Of a stretch of DNA of 62,077 nucleotides, positions 44,116 through 53,641 are shown in pieces. A program made the translations under genes and the position numbers. Under the pieces are notes generated by a model that was not told the DNA's origin, did not search any database, and worked only from the letters and a program-made list of their open reading frames with translations. Position 1 is the stretch's first letter; each line of letters begins with the position of its first letter. The stretch comes from Herbinix sp. (GTDB lineage: Bacteria > Bacillota > Clostridia > Lachnospirales > Lachnospiraceae): NCBI GenBank assembly GCA_029238935.1, contig JAQZBN010000024.1:1-62077 (forward strand), given 5' to 3'.

Positions 44116-45540
44116 TTAAAATCTTCTCTTTGGCAACGTTATTATAAAACTAGTACCTTTTTTAAATTGAGAACGGACTTTTATTTTTCCGGTGTGCGCA
44201 AGTATAATCAACTTAGCAAGAGATAATCCCAAGCCATGACCACTGATATTTTTATTTCTAACATAATCGGATCGATAAAAACGGTCAAAGATGTGGTCAA
44301 TATCTTTCTGCGTCATTCCAATTCCGGTATCCTGCACGGTTATTACACAATCCTCGTTGACCTTCTGACACTTAATAATAATCTGATCTCCATCTGAGGT
44401 GTACTTGACAGCATTATCGATAAATATCCGAATTGCTTGCTTTAACGATTGTTTATCCCCATAGACAATTACATCATCTAGGATGGGACTTAAGATAACT
44501 CGATTTGTAGCTAACAGATGTGTTTCCTTCACCATATCCTCTACCACTAATCGCATATTGAACTTTTTCTTCGTAAGTTTTAAGGTTTTCTTGTCATGTC
44601 GTGATAAGAAGAGCAATTTCTCTACTAAATCCTGCATTGATCTCGCTTCATTTTGAATTGCTTCTATAGATTCTTGTAAAACTTCGGCATCTTTGGTTCC
44701 CCATCGGTTCAACATATTAATATAACCTTGAATAACGGCAATCGGTGTTCGTAATTCATGGGAGGCGTCCGAAACAAACTGTTTTTGACTTTCATAGGAT
44801 GTTTCAATACGATCCAGCATAGCATTGATTACTACTGCGAGATCCTTCAACTCATTTTTAGTTCCCTCAATATTAAGACGTTCGCTATCTAAATTATTTA
44901 CTGTTAGCCGATTAGCGGTTGCCGACATGATACGAAGAGGCTCAAATATTTTTATATCTCCCTTTTTACCACGGTGGAGTATCAGATATACAATACATAA
45001 GTACAAGATTACTATTTTCCACAATAAAGCAAGCATATTCTGAAGACTCTGCGTTAAATCGGATTGAAAATACGCTATATAACTTTCATCACGAATCGTA
45101 AAGTCTCTTTCATCCTCAATTAGTAATATATGCTCTTTATTATCTCTATCATAATGAATTCCATGATAGATTGCTCTACCCGGTGAAGTATAGTTCATAT
45201 CATTATAGAGTTCTCTTTCCTCTATCTCATGGATAATTCGAATTGTAAGACCATGAATCCCATAGGGATTATGAAAGTTTTCAACTCCCTCTGTCTTTAT
45301 TTGCTCTATCGCTTTTGTTGCCATATTATCATATTTTTGTTTCTCTGAGTACATATAAAGTAAACTGAATATAATCATGAATAATACACCATGAGTTAAC
45401 AGTAGTTTTAGATAGTTCATTGAAATACGAAATGCGATAGAAAGACGGAAATTACCCAATAGCTCTTCCCTCTTTTTACGTATAGGAAGGACAATTTTGA
45501 TTAATATCCGCCGAATGATCTCAATTATTTTATTTCTCAT
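44116..45540 (-). CDS. Sensor histidine kinase
   Basis: This 474-residue membrane kinase has helices at about 43-64 and 171-189 flanking a ~105-residue extracellular sensor, then a HAMP-like linker (about 195-250). The HisKA domain has H261 in FVSDASHELRTPIAVIQGY. The HATPase domain shows N (FIDNAVKYT), G1 (DTGIGM), F (FDRFYR) and G2 (GHGLGLSLAK) boxes. It pairs with the OmpR-type regulator encoded upstream at 45726-46403. The signal is unknown; the layout resembles ArlS/CssS-type stress sensors. The 185-bp gap between them shows no strong element. Confidence 0.92.
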   Translation of the reverse strand: MRNKIIEIIRRILIKIVLPIRKKREELLGNFRLSIAFRISMNYLKLLLTHGVLFMIIFSLLYMYSEKQKYDNMATKAIEQIKTEGVENFHNPYGIHGLTIRIIHEIEERELYNDMNYTSPGRAIYHGIHYDRDNKEHILLIEDERDFTIRDESYIAYFQSDLTQSLQNMLALLWKIVILYLCIVYLILHRGKKGDIKIFEPLRIMSATANRLTVNNLDSERLNIEGTKNELKDLAVVINAMLDRIETSYESQKQFVSDASHELRTPIAVIQGYINMLNRWGTKDAEVLQESIEAIQNEARSMQDLVEKLLFLSRHDKKTLKLTKKKFNMRLVVEDMVKETHLLATNRVILSPILDDVIVYGDKQSLKQAIRIFIDNAVKYTSDGDQIIIKCQKVNEDCVITVQDTGIGMTQKDIDHIFDRFYRSDYVRNKNISGHGLGLSLAKLIILAHTGKIKVRSQFKKGTSFIITLPKRRF

Positions 45541-45725
45541 GTCCTTCAGCGCTTACTTTGAAGCTTCCTTCCCTTCTATTAGGTATCTTACTCTTAAATT
45601 CTCATCTGCTAGATATTTTATCTGTTCAGTTATTCTTTAAAATTAAATGATATATTTTTTCTTACGATTAACACTTGCATTTCTTAGTAGATAACATCAC
45701 CTTATGAACCATCTCAACTCATTTT

Positions 45726-46403
45726 TTAATCCTTTATGATATATCCCACACCACGTACTGTACTAATTAAATGTATTCCATATTTATCATCAATCTTTTG
45801 TCTCAGATATCGAATATAGACGTCAACTACATTGGTATCACCGAAGTATTCATAATCCCATACATTGTTTAATAATTGTTCTCTACTTAAGGCGATATTT
45901 TTATTTCTCATCATATATTCTAATAATTCATATTCTTTTTTTGTTAGAACTAGTTCCTCTTCTCCATAGAAGGCACTGTGACTTGATAAATTTAAACTTA
46001 CCTCACCGATCTTAAGTACCTCCGGCTTTGGTTCACTGTTGCTTTTTTTGCGATTTAATGCAACCCTAATCCTAGCGAGAAGTTCCTCTATTGCAAATGG
46101 TTTCGTCATGTAATCATCTGCGCCTATATCCAATCCTGCAACCTTATCGGTTACATCATCTTTTGCAGTCAGCATAATAATTGGCATCTTCGATTCCATT
46201 CTTATTCGTCTGCAAACTTCTAGGCCACTTAGCCCAGGAAGCATGATATCAAGGATAACTAAGTCGACGTTTTCTTTTAATGCTTTTTCCAGTCCGGTTC
46301 TTCCATCGCCTGCAATCAGAACCTCATACCCCTCATGCTTCAATTCTAATTCCAAGAATCTGGCTATTTTATTCTCATCCTCTACAATTAATATCTTTGC
46401 CAC
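45726..46403 (-). CDS. OmpR-family response regulator
   Basis: This 225-residue regulator has a receiver domain (phospho-acceptor D52 in LVILDIMLPG, acidic pocket E8/D9, K in YMTKPF) and a C-terminal winged-helix DNA-binding domain (about 130-222, ending VRGVGYIIKD). It is encoded upstream of the histidine kinase in the same direction and should be its partner. The start is GTG behind GGAGGG, nine bases away. Targets are unknown, but the exporter operon on one side and the Opp operon on the other are candidates by position only. Confidence 0.94.
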   Translation of the reverse strand: MAKILIVEDENKIARFLELELKHEGYEVLIAGDGRTGLEKALKENVDLVILDIMLPGLSGLEVCRRIRMESKMPIIMLTAKDDVTDKVAGLDIGADDYMTKPFAIEELLARIRVALNRKKSNSEPKPEVLKIGEVSLNLSSHSAFYGEEELVLTKKEYELLEYMMRNKNIALSREQLLNNVWDYEYFGDTNVVDVYIRYLRQKIDDKYGIHLISTVRGVGYIIKD

Positions 46404-46519
46404 TTATGTTACCCTCCTCATATTTAATTCATCGGCCCTACGAATCCTATGTCTCATTTCATTGTATCGGTTCGTCATCTATTTTTCAATAAGTATAAAT
46501 TAAAATTCCATTAGAAAGT

Positions 46520-46561
46520 AAAAATGCTTACGAATCCGAGGATGCGTAAGCACTTTTTTTA
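46520..46561. terminator. Terminator after opp operon
   Basis: TGCTTACG and CGTAAGCA form an 8-bp stem with T-runs on both strands (AAAAA before, TTTTTTT after on plus). It ends oppF on the minus strand; the rest of the 46404-46519 gap is the upstream region of the response regulator. Confidence 0.8.
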
Positions 46562-46571
46562 TAGTCTTAAA

Positions 46572-47549
46572 TTATTTTTGATCATATAAATGACACGCTA
46601 CCATATGTTCATTTCCATAATCTTTAAACTTAGGAGCTTCTTTCTTACAGATCTCCATACATTGAGGACAACGAGTATGGAACTTACAACCTGCCGGTGG
46701 ATTTGCCGGAGAAGGAATATCTCCTTCCAAAATTGTACGATTCATTTTAATATCCGGATTTGGTATAGGAACTGCACTTAGCAATGCCTTTGTATAAGGA
46801 TGCATTGGAGATTTGAAGATTTCTTTCTTAGGAGCTTTCTCCACTAATGATCCTAAGTACATAACACCAACGGTATTGGAAATGTGTTCTACTACAGATA
46901 AGTCATGGGAAATAAACAGATAAGTTAATCCTCTCTCTCTCTGTAGATCCTTCATTAAGTTGATGATTTGTGCCTGAATGGAAACGTCAAGTGCGGATAC
47001 AGGCTCATCTGCAATAATTAAATCTGGATTTAACGCCAATGCACGGGCAATACAAATACGTTGACGCTGACCACCGGAAAATTCATGAGGATAACGATCA
47101 ATATAATATGGTCTTAATCCACAGTCTTTCATGATCTTAAGAATATATTCACGATATTTATCCTTAGGTACTATATTATGTTCACGAACCGCTTCACCGA
47201 TGATCTCACCAACTGGCATACGGGGATCTAGGGATGAATATGGATCCTGGAAAATCATCTGAACTTTCGGTCTGGCAAGCCTTAATTCTTTTTTCTTCAT
47301 GCCAAACATATCAACACCATCAACAATAGCTTCACCGCTTGTAGGATTGGTAAGTCGAATGATAGTACGACCAATGGTTGTCTTTCCACATCCCGATTCT
47401 CCTACCAAACCAAAAGTTTCACCTCTTTTAATAGTGAAGCTAACACCATCAACAGCCTTTACTTGACCAACAGTACGTTGAAGAATACCTGATTTGATAG
47501 GAAAGTGTTTCACCAGATCTTTAACTTCAAGAATATTTTGATTCTGCAT
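46572..47549 (-). CDS. oppF: Oligopeptide ABC transporter ATP-binding protein OppF-like
   Basis: This 325-residue cytoplasmic ATPase of a peptide importer has Walker [10 protein letters not shown] (50-58), signature FSGGQRQRI, Walker [13 protein letters not shown] and switch His in FISHDLSVV. The C-terminal ~80 residues carry the oligo_HPY extension with a Cys cluster ([12 protein letters not shown]), which may bind a metal or iron-sulphur centre as in Dpp/Opp ATPases. It is the last gene of the operon, overlapping oppD by one base. It pairs with OppD to power import. Confidence 0.92.
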   Translation of the reverse strand: MQNQNILEVKDLVKHFPIKSGILQRTVGQVKAVDGVSFTIKRGETFGLVGESGCGKTTIGRTIIRLTNPTSGEAIVDGVDMFGMKKKELRLARPKVQMIFQDPYSSLDPRMPVGEIIGEAVREHNIVPKDKYREYILKIMKDCGLRPYYIDRYPHEFSGGQRQRICIARALALNPDLIIADEPVSALDVSIQAQIINLMKDLQRERGLTYLFISHDLSVVEHISNTVGVMYLGSLVEKAPKKEIFKSPMHPYTKALLSAVPIPNPDIKMNRTILEGDIPSPANPPAGCKFHTRCPQCMEICKKEAPKFKDYGNEHMVACHLYDQK

Positions 47550-48721
47550 TACGCTTTACCTCCTACCTTAGTATTCTTAACTGAAGCTGAATTTTTGTCT
47601 CCATATAAATAGCAGCTTACCTTATGAGTAGGAGATACACTGATCAGGTTCGGATATGCTCCACTACATTTATCAATGCACTTCTCACACCGGTTCTTAA
47701 AATAGCAGTGAGGAGGAAGATTAATCGGATTAGGAACGTTACCTGGTATGGAATAAAGTCTCTCGGTTTCCTCGTTGAGAATTGGTCTGGATTTCATTAA
47801 TCCAATCGTATATGGATGCATTGGCTCTTGGAATATTTCTTTTGCAGTACCCTGCTCTACAATACGTCCCGCATACATAACAACAACATAATCTGCCATT
47901 TCTGCAACTACACCTAAATCGTGGGTAATTAACATAATGGATGCATTGATCTTATCTTTTAAATCCCGAAGTAAATCGAGAATTTGTGCCTGAATGGTAA
48001 CATCCAATGCTGTTGTTGGCTCATCTGCTATAATTAACTGAGGATCACAGGAAAGTGCCATTGCAATAACAACTCTCTGTCTCATACCACCAGATAACTC
48101 ATGTGGATAAGAATCATAGATACCCTCTGCTCTAGCAATACCAACCAACTTTAGCATTTCAATGGTACGAGCTTTGACATCCTTCTTATCCATCTTAGGG
48201 TTATGACGAATAATACTCTCATCAATCTGATCTCCGATAGTAAATACAGGATTTAAAGTAGTCATTGGTTCCTGGAAAATCATTGCGATTTCATTACCGC
48301 GGATTTTTTCCATCTCTTTTACAGGTAATTTAGTTAAATCTACAGCACGGTTTTTGCCAGCTTGGTTATAACGGATTTGTCCACCCGCTATCTGTCCCTG
48401 TGGAGCTTGTAATAATCTCATTAACGAAAGACTCGTTACAGATTTTCCACATCCGGATTCTCCTACTACACCAATGGTTTTACCTTTCGGAATACCAAAA
48501 GTAACTCCATCAACCGCTTTTACTGTTCCTGAATCTGTATAAAAATATGTTTTTAACTCATCAAACTCGATTAAGTTTTCCTTATCGGACATGGTAGTAA
48601 GATATTCTGATTCAGGAATATTCTTCTTACGTTTATTTTTTTCATATTCATTATACATTTGATTATTAAATTTTTTAATGTCCTTTAATCTTTGTTTCTT
48701 TGTCTTATTATTCTCTGCCAT
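47549..48721 (-). CDS. oppD: Oligopeptide ABC transporter ATP-binding protein OppD-like
   Basis: This 390-residue ATPase is longer than usual (about 330) because of a ~45-residue Lys/Asn-rich N-terminal extension. Walker A is GESGCGKSV, signature LSGGMRQRV and Walker [13 protein letters not shown]. The oligo_HPY-type tail has clustered cysteines ([14 protein letters not shown]). It partners with OppF to energise OppB/OppC. It lies between oppC (11-bp gap) and oppF (1-base overlap). Confidence 0.92.
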   Translation of the reverse strand: MAENNKTKKQRLKDIKKFNNQMYNEYEKNKRKKNIPESEYLTTMSDKENLIEFDELKTYFYTDSGTVKAVDGVTFGIPKGKTIGVVGESGCGKSVTSLSLMRLLQAPQGQIAGGQIRYNQAGKNRAVDLTKLPVKEMEKIRGNEIAMIFQEPMTTLNPVFTIGDQIDESIIRHNPKMDKKDVKARTIEMLKLVGIARAEGIYDSYPHELSGGMRQRVVIAMALSCDPQLIIADEPTTALDVTIQAQILDLLRDLKDKINASIMLITHDLGVVAEMADYVVVMYAGRIVEQGTAKEIFQEPMHPYTIGLMKSRPILNEETERLYSIPGNVPNPINLPPHCYFKNRCEKCIDKCSGAYPNLISVSPTHKVSCYLYGDKNSASVKNTKVGGKA

Positions 48722-48732
48722 TGAAATCTCAC

Positions 48733-49728
48733 CTACCTTTTCATTTTTGGATCGTAGGCATCACGGAGCCCATCACCAATAAAGTTAAATGCCAATACCG
48801 TTAATAGGATACAAATTCCCGGTGGCAGCCAGATATTAGGGAAGCTCTTGAGAATCAGAGGGTTGTTTACTGCGGTAACCATATTACCCCAGGACGCATA
48901 AGGGAATGCGATACCAACACCAAGGTAACTTAAGGTTGATTCCGTCAGAATAATACCACCTAAATCCATTGTAGCTATAATGATAATAATAGGCATTACA
49001 TTAGGTACTAAATGCTTAAAGATTTTTCTTGAGGTACGAATACCAGTAGCTTCGGTTGCCTGCATAAATTCCATCTCACGAAGAGAAAGAATCTGGCCAC
49101 GTACCATTCTTGCAACACCAGCCCAATAGAGTACACCCATAACAAACATAATAACATATATCTTATATCTTGGTGAAATTCCATAACCAACCATAACTGC
49201 AGAGATAATTAACATAATTGGTATGAATGGTATACTATAGAACACTTCCACCAATCTCATGATAATCATATCTACTTTTTTTCCATAATACCCAGCGATA
49301 CCACCTAAGGATACACCAATCAGAAGCTCAACAAAAACTACAACGAGACCAACGGTTAGGGAAATACGGCCACCGTACATGATACGGGTTAATACATCTC
49401 TACCGTCTGCATCCGTTCCCAATAAATGTGAACTGGAGATAGGTGCTTTAATATTAACGGTGATACCCGCTTCTCTGATTCGAGGGTCATTCATTCTAAT
49501 TTCTTCACTTGTTTTTTTGTTTACGTAGAATATTTCATATTCCCCATAGGGTGAGAAAATTGGACCTAGAAAGCAGAATAAAATCATTGCAATGATGATA
49601 AACAAGCCTACGCCTGCAAGTTTATTACGAAAGAATCTCTTAATAACTAATTGTCCGGGAGTCATAATCACTTGACTTTGTTCAAATTCATCTTGTTCTT
49701 GTTCATTCTTTAACTGTAAATTTTCCAT
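48733..49728 (-). CDS. oppC: Oligopeptide ABC transporter permease OppC-like
   Basis: This 331-residue permease has about six helices and the binding-protein-dependent inner membrane domain. An N-terminal helix (about 36-54) is followed by an extracellular loop, then GTDADGRDVLTRIMYGGRISL. The EAA-type cytoplasmic loop is seen in EATGIRTSRKIFKHLVPNV. It pairs with OppB in the membrane. It follows oppB with a 14-bp gap and precedes oppD. Confidence 0.9.
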   Translation of the reverse strand: MENLQLKNEQEQDEFEQSQVIMTPGQLVIKRFFRNKLAGVGLFIIIAMILFCFLGPIFSPYGEYEIFYVNKKTSEEIRMNDPRIREAGITVNIKAPISSSHLLGTDADGRDVLTRIMYGGRISLTVGLVVVFVELLIGVSLGGIAGYYGKKVDMIIMRLVEVFYSIPFIPIMLIISAVMVGYGISPRYKIYVIMFVMGVLYWAGVARMVRGQILSLREMEFMQATEATGIRTSRKIFKHLVPNVMPIIIIIATMDLGGIILTESTLSYLGVGIAFPYASWGNMVTAVNNPLILKSFPNIWLPPGICILLTVLAFNFIGDGLRDAYDPKMKR

Positions 49729-49742
49729 ATCAAGTCTCCTCC

Positions 49743-50711
49743 CTAATTATATCTTACGCGAGGATCAACCACTGCGTAGAGTATGTCTGCAACTAAAGTA
49801 CCTAATAAAGTAAGTACCGCGATAAACATATTGAATCCCATAAGGAATGGAATGTCACCGTTATTAACAGCATTTAAACTAATATTACCCAAACCTTCCA
49901 ATGCAAATATTCCTTCTGTGATGACCGCACCGCCGAACAATCCAGGAATCATACCGCCAACTAATGTAACAATCGGTATCATGGTGTTACGGAAAGCATG
50001 CTTACCAATTACCTTACGTTCTGGAAGACCTTTTGCTCTTGCAGTACGAACATAATCTGCATTCAGAACTTCAAGCATATTGGTACGGGTATATCTTAAT
50101 AATCCACCAACACCGGTGAGAACAAATACCGTAACAGGTAAGATTAAATGTTTTCCTATGTCCATGATACGAGCAAATCCCTCATAAGCAGCTCTAGCAT
50201 TTACCATACCGGATAAAGGAAGTACTCCTAAACCAACCGCAAAAATACGTTTTAATATAGCAGCAAATAAGAAGGATGGCAACGATATACCTATAATAGC
50301 AATCGTTACAATAAGATAATCTGATCTGGAGTACTGCTTTCTTGCCGCTAAAATTCCAAGAGGAACTGCTAATAAGATTTCGAAAAATAATGCAATTACT
50401 GCTAATGAAAATGTAATTGGTATGTATTTTTTAATAACGTCTACAACCGGTACCTTATAAATAAAAGAAGTACCAAAATCACCACGGATTGCGTCCCCAA
50501 CCCAAGAAATATATCCTTCTAAAATACCTTTATCTAAACCGTATACTTCCCTCATTCTGCTTTCCATCTCAGCAGTAATATTTGGGTTACCTGCTGTAAT
50601 ATTGGTTACATAGTCAGCTGGCATTAAGCGAACAATACAGTAAAGCATTAAAGACACGCCAAATAATACAAGAATACTAATTAAAATACGTCTGAATATA
50701 TACTGCCTCAT
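49743..50711 (-). CDS. oppB: Oligopeptide ABC transporter permease OppB-like
   Basis: This 322-residue permease starts with MRQYIFRRILISILVLFGVS and a first helix. It has the OppB N-terminal helix-loop-helix and an EAA loop (RTARAKGLPERKVIGKHAFR). It forms the translocation channel with OppC. The 277-bp gap to the binding-protein gene contains a strong hairpin, which probably keeps permease mRNA below binding-protein mRNA. An ATG start with AAAGGGTAAAGG upstream. Confidence 0.9.
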   Translation of the reverse strand: MRQYIFRRILISILVLFGVSLMLYCIVRLMPADYVTNITAGNPNITAEMESRMREVYGLDKGILEGYISWVGDAIRGDFGTSFIYKVPVVDVIKKYIPITFSLAVIALFFEILLAVPLGILAARKQYSRSDYLIVTIAIIGISLPSFLFAAILKRIFAVGLGVLPLSGMVNARAAYEGFARIMDIGKHLILPVTVFVLTGVGGLLRYTRTNMLEVLNADYVRTARAKGLPERKVIGKHAFRNTMIPIVTLVGGMIPGLFGGAVITEGIFALEGLGNISLNAVNNGDIPFLMGFNMFIAVLTLLGTLVADILYAVVDPRVRYN

Positions 50712-50852
50712 AAGCCTTTACCCTTTCCTTTTTTCATCATGTTGGTCGCACTGCTGGCAAAACATAATCTAATTATATTTCCTCAGCAGTGAGGCTAACA
50801 TACAACATATATTTTATATTATTTTTGAATTTATAAAATATTTCTATAACAG

Positions 50853-50884
50853 TCCATATCCCACCTGTTAAGGTGGGATATGGA
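50853..50884. promoter_or_regulatory. Intercistronic hairpin between oppA and oppB
   Basis: TCCATATCCCACCT and AGGTGGGATATGGA form a perfect 14-bp stem with a GTTA loop. The T-run lies on the plus side only, so on the minus (transcribed) strand it is not a simple terminator. It is likely an mRNA-stabilising or partial-termination hairpin giving more binding protein than permease. Confidence 0.65.
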
Positions 50885-50988
50885 TTTTTACATAACAACA
50901 GAAACTCTATTACAAGAATCGCCATTGTATCTAAAAGATGCTACTGCATCTTACTATACTGTTAATAAACTTGGTGCTTTAGGTCAAA

Positions 50989-53052
50989 TTATTGCATTTC
51001 CAATTTGTTAATTTGACTTGCATAGTTCCAATATGTTGTTGTTTCTTCAGGAAGTGTATCAAGCTTAATCGTGTTAGCATTGTAAATTTCCATGTTCTTT
51101 CTCTGATATACAGGCATATATACAGCTGCTTCCATAATTAAGTCAAGTTCTTGAGCAACAAGTTTGCATCTAGCATCAAAGTCTACAGTCTTAAGAATTT
51201 CTGCTTGAAGAGCATCGATCTCATCACTATATAATGCAACGTCATTATCGTTACCCTTGCTACCAAAGATTTGTGTTAAGTCACAAGTTGTGGAATTACC
51301 CCAAGCCATAACCCACATATCAAGTTCTCCAGAATCTCTCATGTTAGATAAGGTAGAGAAATCTAAATCTTGAATAATAAGCTCTGCGCCCATAGCTGCC
51401 ATATCATTAGCCATCTGTGTTAAGATAGGTGCAGATGGATGATCCATCTTACCATCACCACCGATACCAATGCTAATTACTAATTGTTCGCCGTCTTTAA
51501 CTAACTTGCCGCTTGCATCTTTAGCATAACCAGCTGCTGTAAAGTATTCAAGAGCTTTGTCAGGATTATATCCATACATCTCAGTTGCATCATGAGGATA
51601 CTCAGATACAGTAGGAGTCATAGGTCTTTCAATGACTTCTGCTAATTCACCGTAATAAGCTTCAACAGCAGGACGTCTGTTCATTAAGTGCATTAAGCCT
51701 TTACGTACATTTACATCAGGAACTAATTCAGCACTGATAGCGATGAATCCATAACCAGGGTTATCAACTAAAGAATATGCCATTCCAGCATCTTCGATCT
51801 GTGCAATTACGTCTTGAGAAGCACTAGGATCTGTTACGTCAATTTGATCTCCGATTAATGCTGCAACCTTATCAGATTCAGGAACAACCTGGAATTTGAT
51901 AGTAGGGATCTTAGCGATTTCATCAAAGTATAAGGTGTTAGCTTCCAAAGTAACAATGTTATCCTGATAGCTTACAAATTTGTATGGACCAGCACCAAGA
52001 GGAGCACCGCTTAATTCTTTAACACCTGCTAAATCACCTTTTTTGTAGGTTTTTCCATAGTAGTGCTTAGGAACAATCGTAGCTGCAACTTCACGGTCAC
52101 CATAGATGTTAATAGAGTCAAATAATACAGTACATGTATAATCATTTACTTTTTTGATACCAGAGATTTCAGGAACGTTGATACCATCTTCTAAGTTACC
52201 AGTAATGAATTCAGATTCTTTTTTAGCCTGCCACCAAGACTGAGGATCGTATGCATCATGGTATTTTTCATACTCACAAATTACTAACATATCTAACAGT
52301 TTTTCTTCATCAGTTTCAATGCCAGTAGGGTCATAACCTTCACCCTTTAAATATGTAACCCAGTCATAACTGTCAATTCCCTGCCACCAACCAGCAAGGT
52401 TTGACTCTTTTAAGTAAGTTTTATAATCTGCTTCAGAAATCTTATCAAGAGCATATTTCTCAGCTACTTCTTTTGTAATAGCTTCGATCTGTGCTGTATA
52501 ATCAGGAGTGTCATAGTAATACTCTTTCATACCAACGATATCAAGAGTAGAGAATGTAGAAGATCCATCATAAGTAGGATCTGCTGTTACATAATAATAG
52601 AAAAGAACGTCATCAATAGTAACAGGCTCTCCATCGGAGAATTTCATGCCTTCTTTAATAGAAACAGTGTATTCAACCTGTGCATGACCATCACCTTCAG
52701 CAGCAACTTCCTTTGCCTCTACATGACCTGCATAATCTACTAAAACACCATCTTTGTCTAAACGTGCTACAGCTGTGAAAATAGGATCATAAGCCTGAAC
52801 GTCATATGCGTTTTGTGAGAACATCGGTGAAAATACACCATTAAATGTCTGAGTACCAACTACAAGGGTATCATACTGTCCAGTAGCAACTACTTTATCT
52901 GGAACTTCCTCGGTATCGCCGGTCTCATTTGTTTCATCTGTACCTTCGGTTGTATTAGTGGTATCTTCGCTTGCATTATCTTTTTTACCGCAAGCTGCTA
53001 CAGAAAATACTAAACCTAATACTAAAAGGATTACAAACAATCTTTTCTTCAT
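50989..53052 (-). CDS. oppA: Oligopeptide-binding lipoprotein (extracellular SBP family 5)
   Basis: This 687-residue lipoprotein captures peptides for the OppBCDF importer. The signal peptide ends at VAACG (C21), and a Thr/Glu/Asp-rich linker (about 25-55) follows. The SBP5 body carries the family phrase VEYTVSIKEGMKFSDGEP. It is longer than typical OppA (~540) owing to an insertion around residues 165-280, including two Trp/Tyr-rich stretches. It is the first gene of the operon with AAGGAGGAT before the ATG, and its mRNA has a 245-base leader with a terminator-like hairpin. Ligand range unknown. Confidence 0.9.
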   Translation of the reverse strand: MKKRLFVILLVLGLVFSVAACGKKDNASEDTTNTTEGTDETNETGDTEEVPDKVVATGQYDTLVVGTQTFNGVFSPMFSQNAYDVQAYDPIFTAVARLDKDGVLVDYAGHVEAKEVAAEGDGHAQVEYTVSIKEGMKFSDGEPVTIDDVLFYYYVTADPTYDGSSTFSTLDIVGMKEYYYDTPDYTAQIEAITKEVAEKYALDKISEADYKTYLKESNLAGWWQGIDSYDWVTYLKGEGYDPTGIETDEEKLLDMLVICEYEKYHDAYDPQSWWQAKKESEFITGNLEDGINVPEISGIKKVNDYTCTVLFDSINIYGDREVAATIVPKHYYGKTYKKGDLAGVKELSGAPLGAGPYKFVSYQDNIVTLEANTLYFDEIAKIPTIKFQVVPESDKVAALIGDQIDVTDPSASQDVIAQIEDAGMAYSLVDNPGYGFIAISAELVPDVNVRKGLMHLMNRRPAVEAYYGELAEVIERPMTPTVSEYPHDATEMYGYNPDKALEYFTAAGYAKDASGKLVKDGEQLVISIGIGGDGKMDHPSAPILTQMANDMAAMGAELIIQDLDFSTLSNMRDSGELDMWVMAWGNSTTCDLTQIFGSKGNDNDVALYSDEIDALQAEILKTVDFDARCKLVAQELDLIMEAAVYMPVYQRKNMEIYNANTIKLDTLPEETTTYWNYASQINKLEMQ

Positions 53053-53184
53053 AAAATATCCTCCTTTTTAATTATTCAAGATTTGATTCATAATTATTCA
53101 TAATACACTTTTATCTACCTTTAATTTTATGTATTAGAGGAATATATTAGCACTTTAAACTGAAGAAGTGTTAAAGTATCGTTT

Positions 53185-53231
53185 GAAAAAAGCTTTTCTT
53201 ACATTCTCAATTGAATGTTCCAGAAAAGCTT
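53185..53231 (-). terminator. Attenuator-like terminator in the opp leader
   Basis: AGCTTTTCT-ACATTC and GAATGT-AGAAAAGCT form a two-part stem (53191-53230). On the minus strand a T-run follows (six A on plus at 53185-53190). It lies between the opp promoter and oppA, so it can end transcription early. No riboswitch class was recognised. Confidence 0.6.
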
Positions 53232-53302
53232 CTGTGCTTAATATGTATCTTATGGAATTATGATAATAGTAGAATCCGACCTTGATATTTTTGACATGTC
53301 TT

Positions 53303-53331
53303 ATTATATAATACAATTGTCCCTCTGTCAA
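53303..53331 (-). promoter_or_regulatory. Promoter of the opp operon
   Basis: TTGACA (53326-53331 on the minus strand), a 17-bp spacer and TATAAT (53303-53308) form a consensus promoter, giving an mRNA leader of about 245 bases. The 53332-53592 stretch upstream is AT-rich and shows nothing else. Confidence 0.85.
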
Positions 53332-53592
53332 GGAAAAACCTACTGTATTTTCTCCCACAAAAACAGTATAAAAATACAAAACTATTTTGTGCTAGTTTTC
53401 TCAAAATAAAGCTAAATACAGGCTTTTCCAGGAAACCCATAATATACAGTTTTATCATGCAGATTATCAGAAACATAAATATTCATAAAATTTACAATTT
53501 GTAAACTTATTGTAGAAATAATTTTTTATATTTTTTACTTATTTAAGAAATAATAGGAACCTAATACAATGGTTCGCTTTCAGATAAGTATA

Positions 53593-53634
53593 TAAAAAAG
53601 CTGTTTTAGAATTTACCTTCCAAAACAGCTTTAA
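53593..53634 (-). terminator. Terminator after transketolase gene
   Basis: AGCTGTTTT and AAAACAGCT form a 9-bp stem with T-runs on both sides; on the minus strand TTTTTT follows. It ends the transaldolase-transketolase operon. Confidence 0.85.
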
Positions 53635-53641
53635 AATTATA

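Noticed and set aside
53155..53476. Two overlapping 72-74 codon frames upstream of oppA
   Set aside because: They span the opp promoter and leader terminator; start codons lie upstream of the predicted transcript start.
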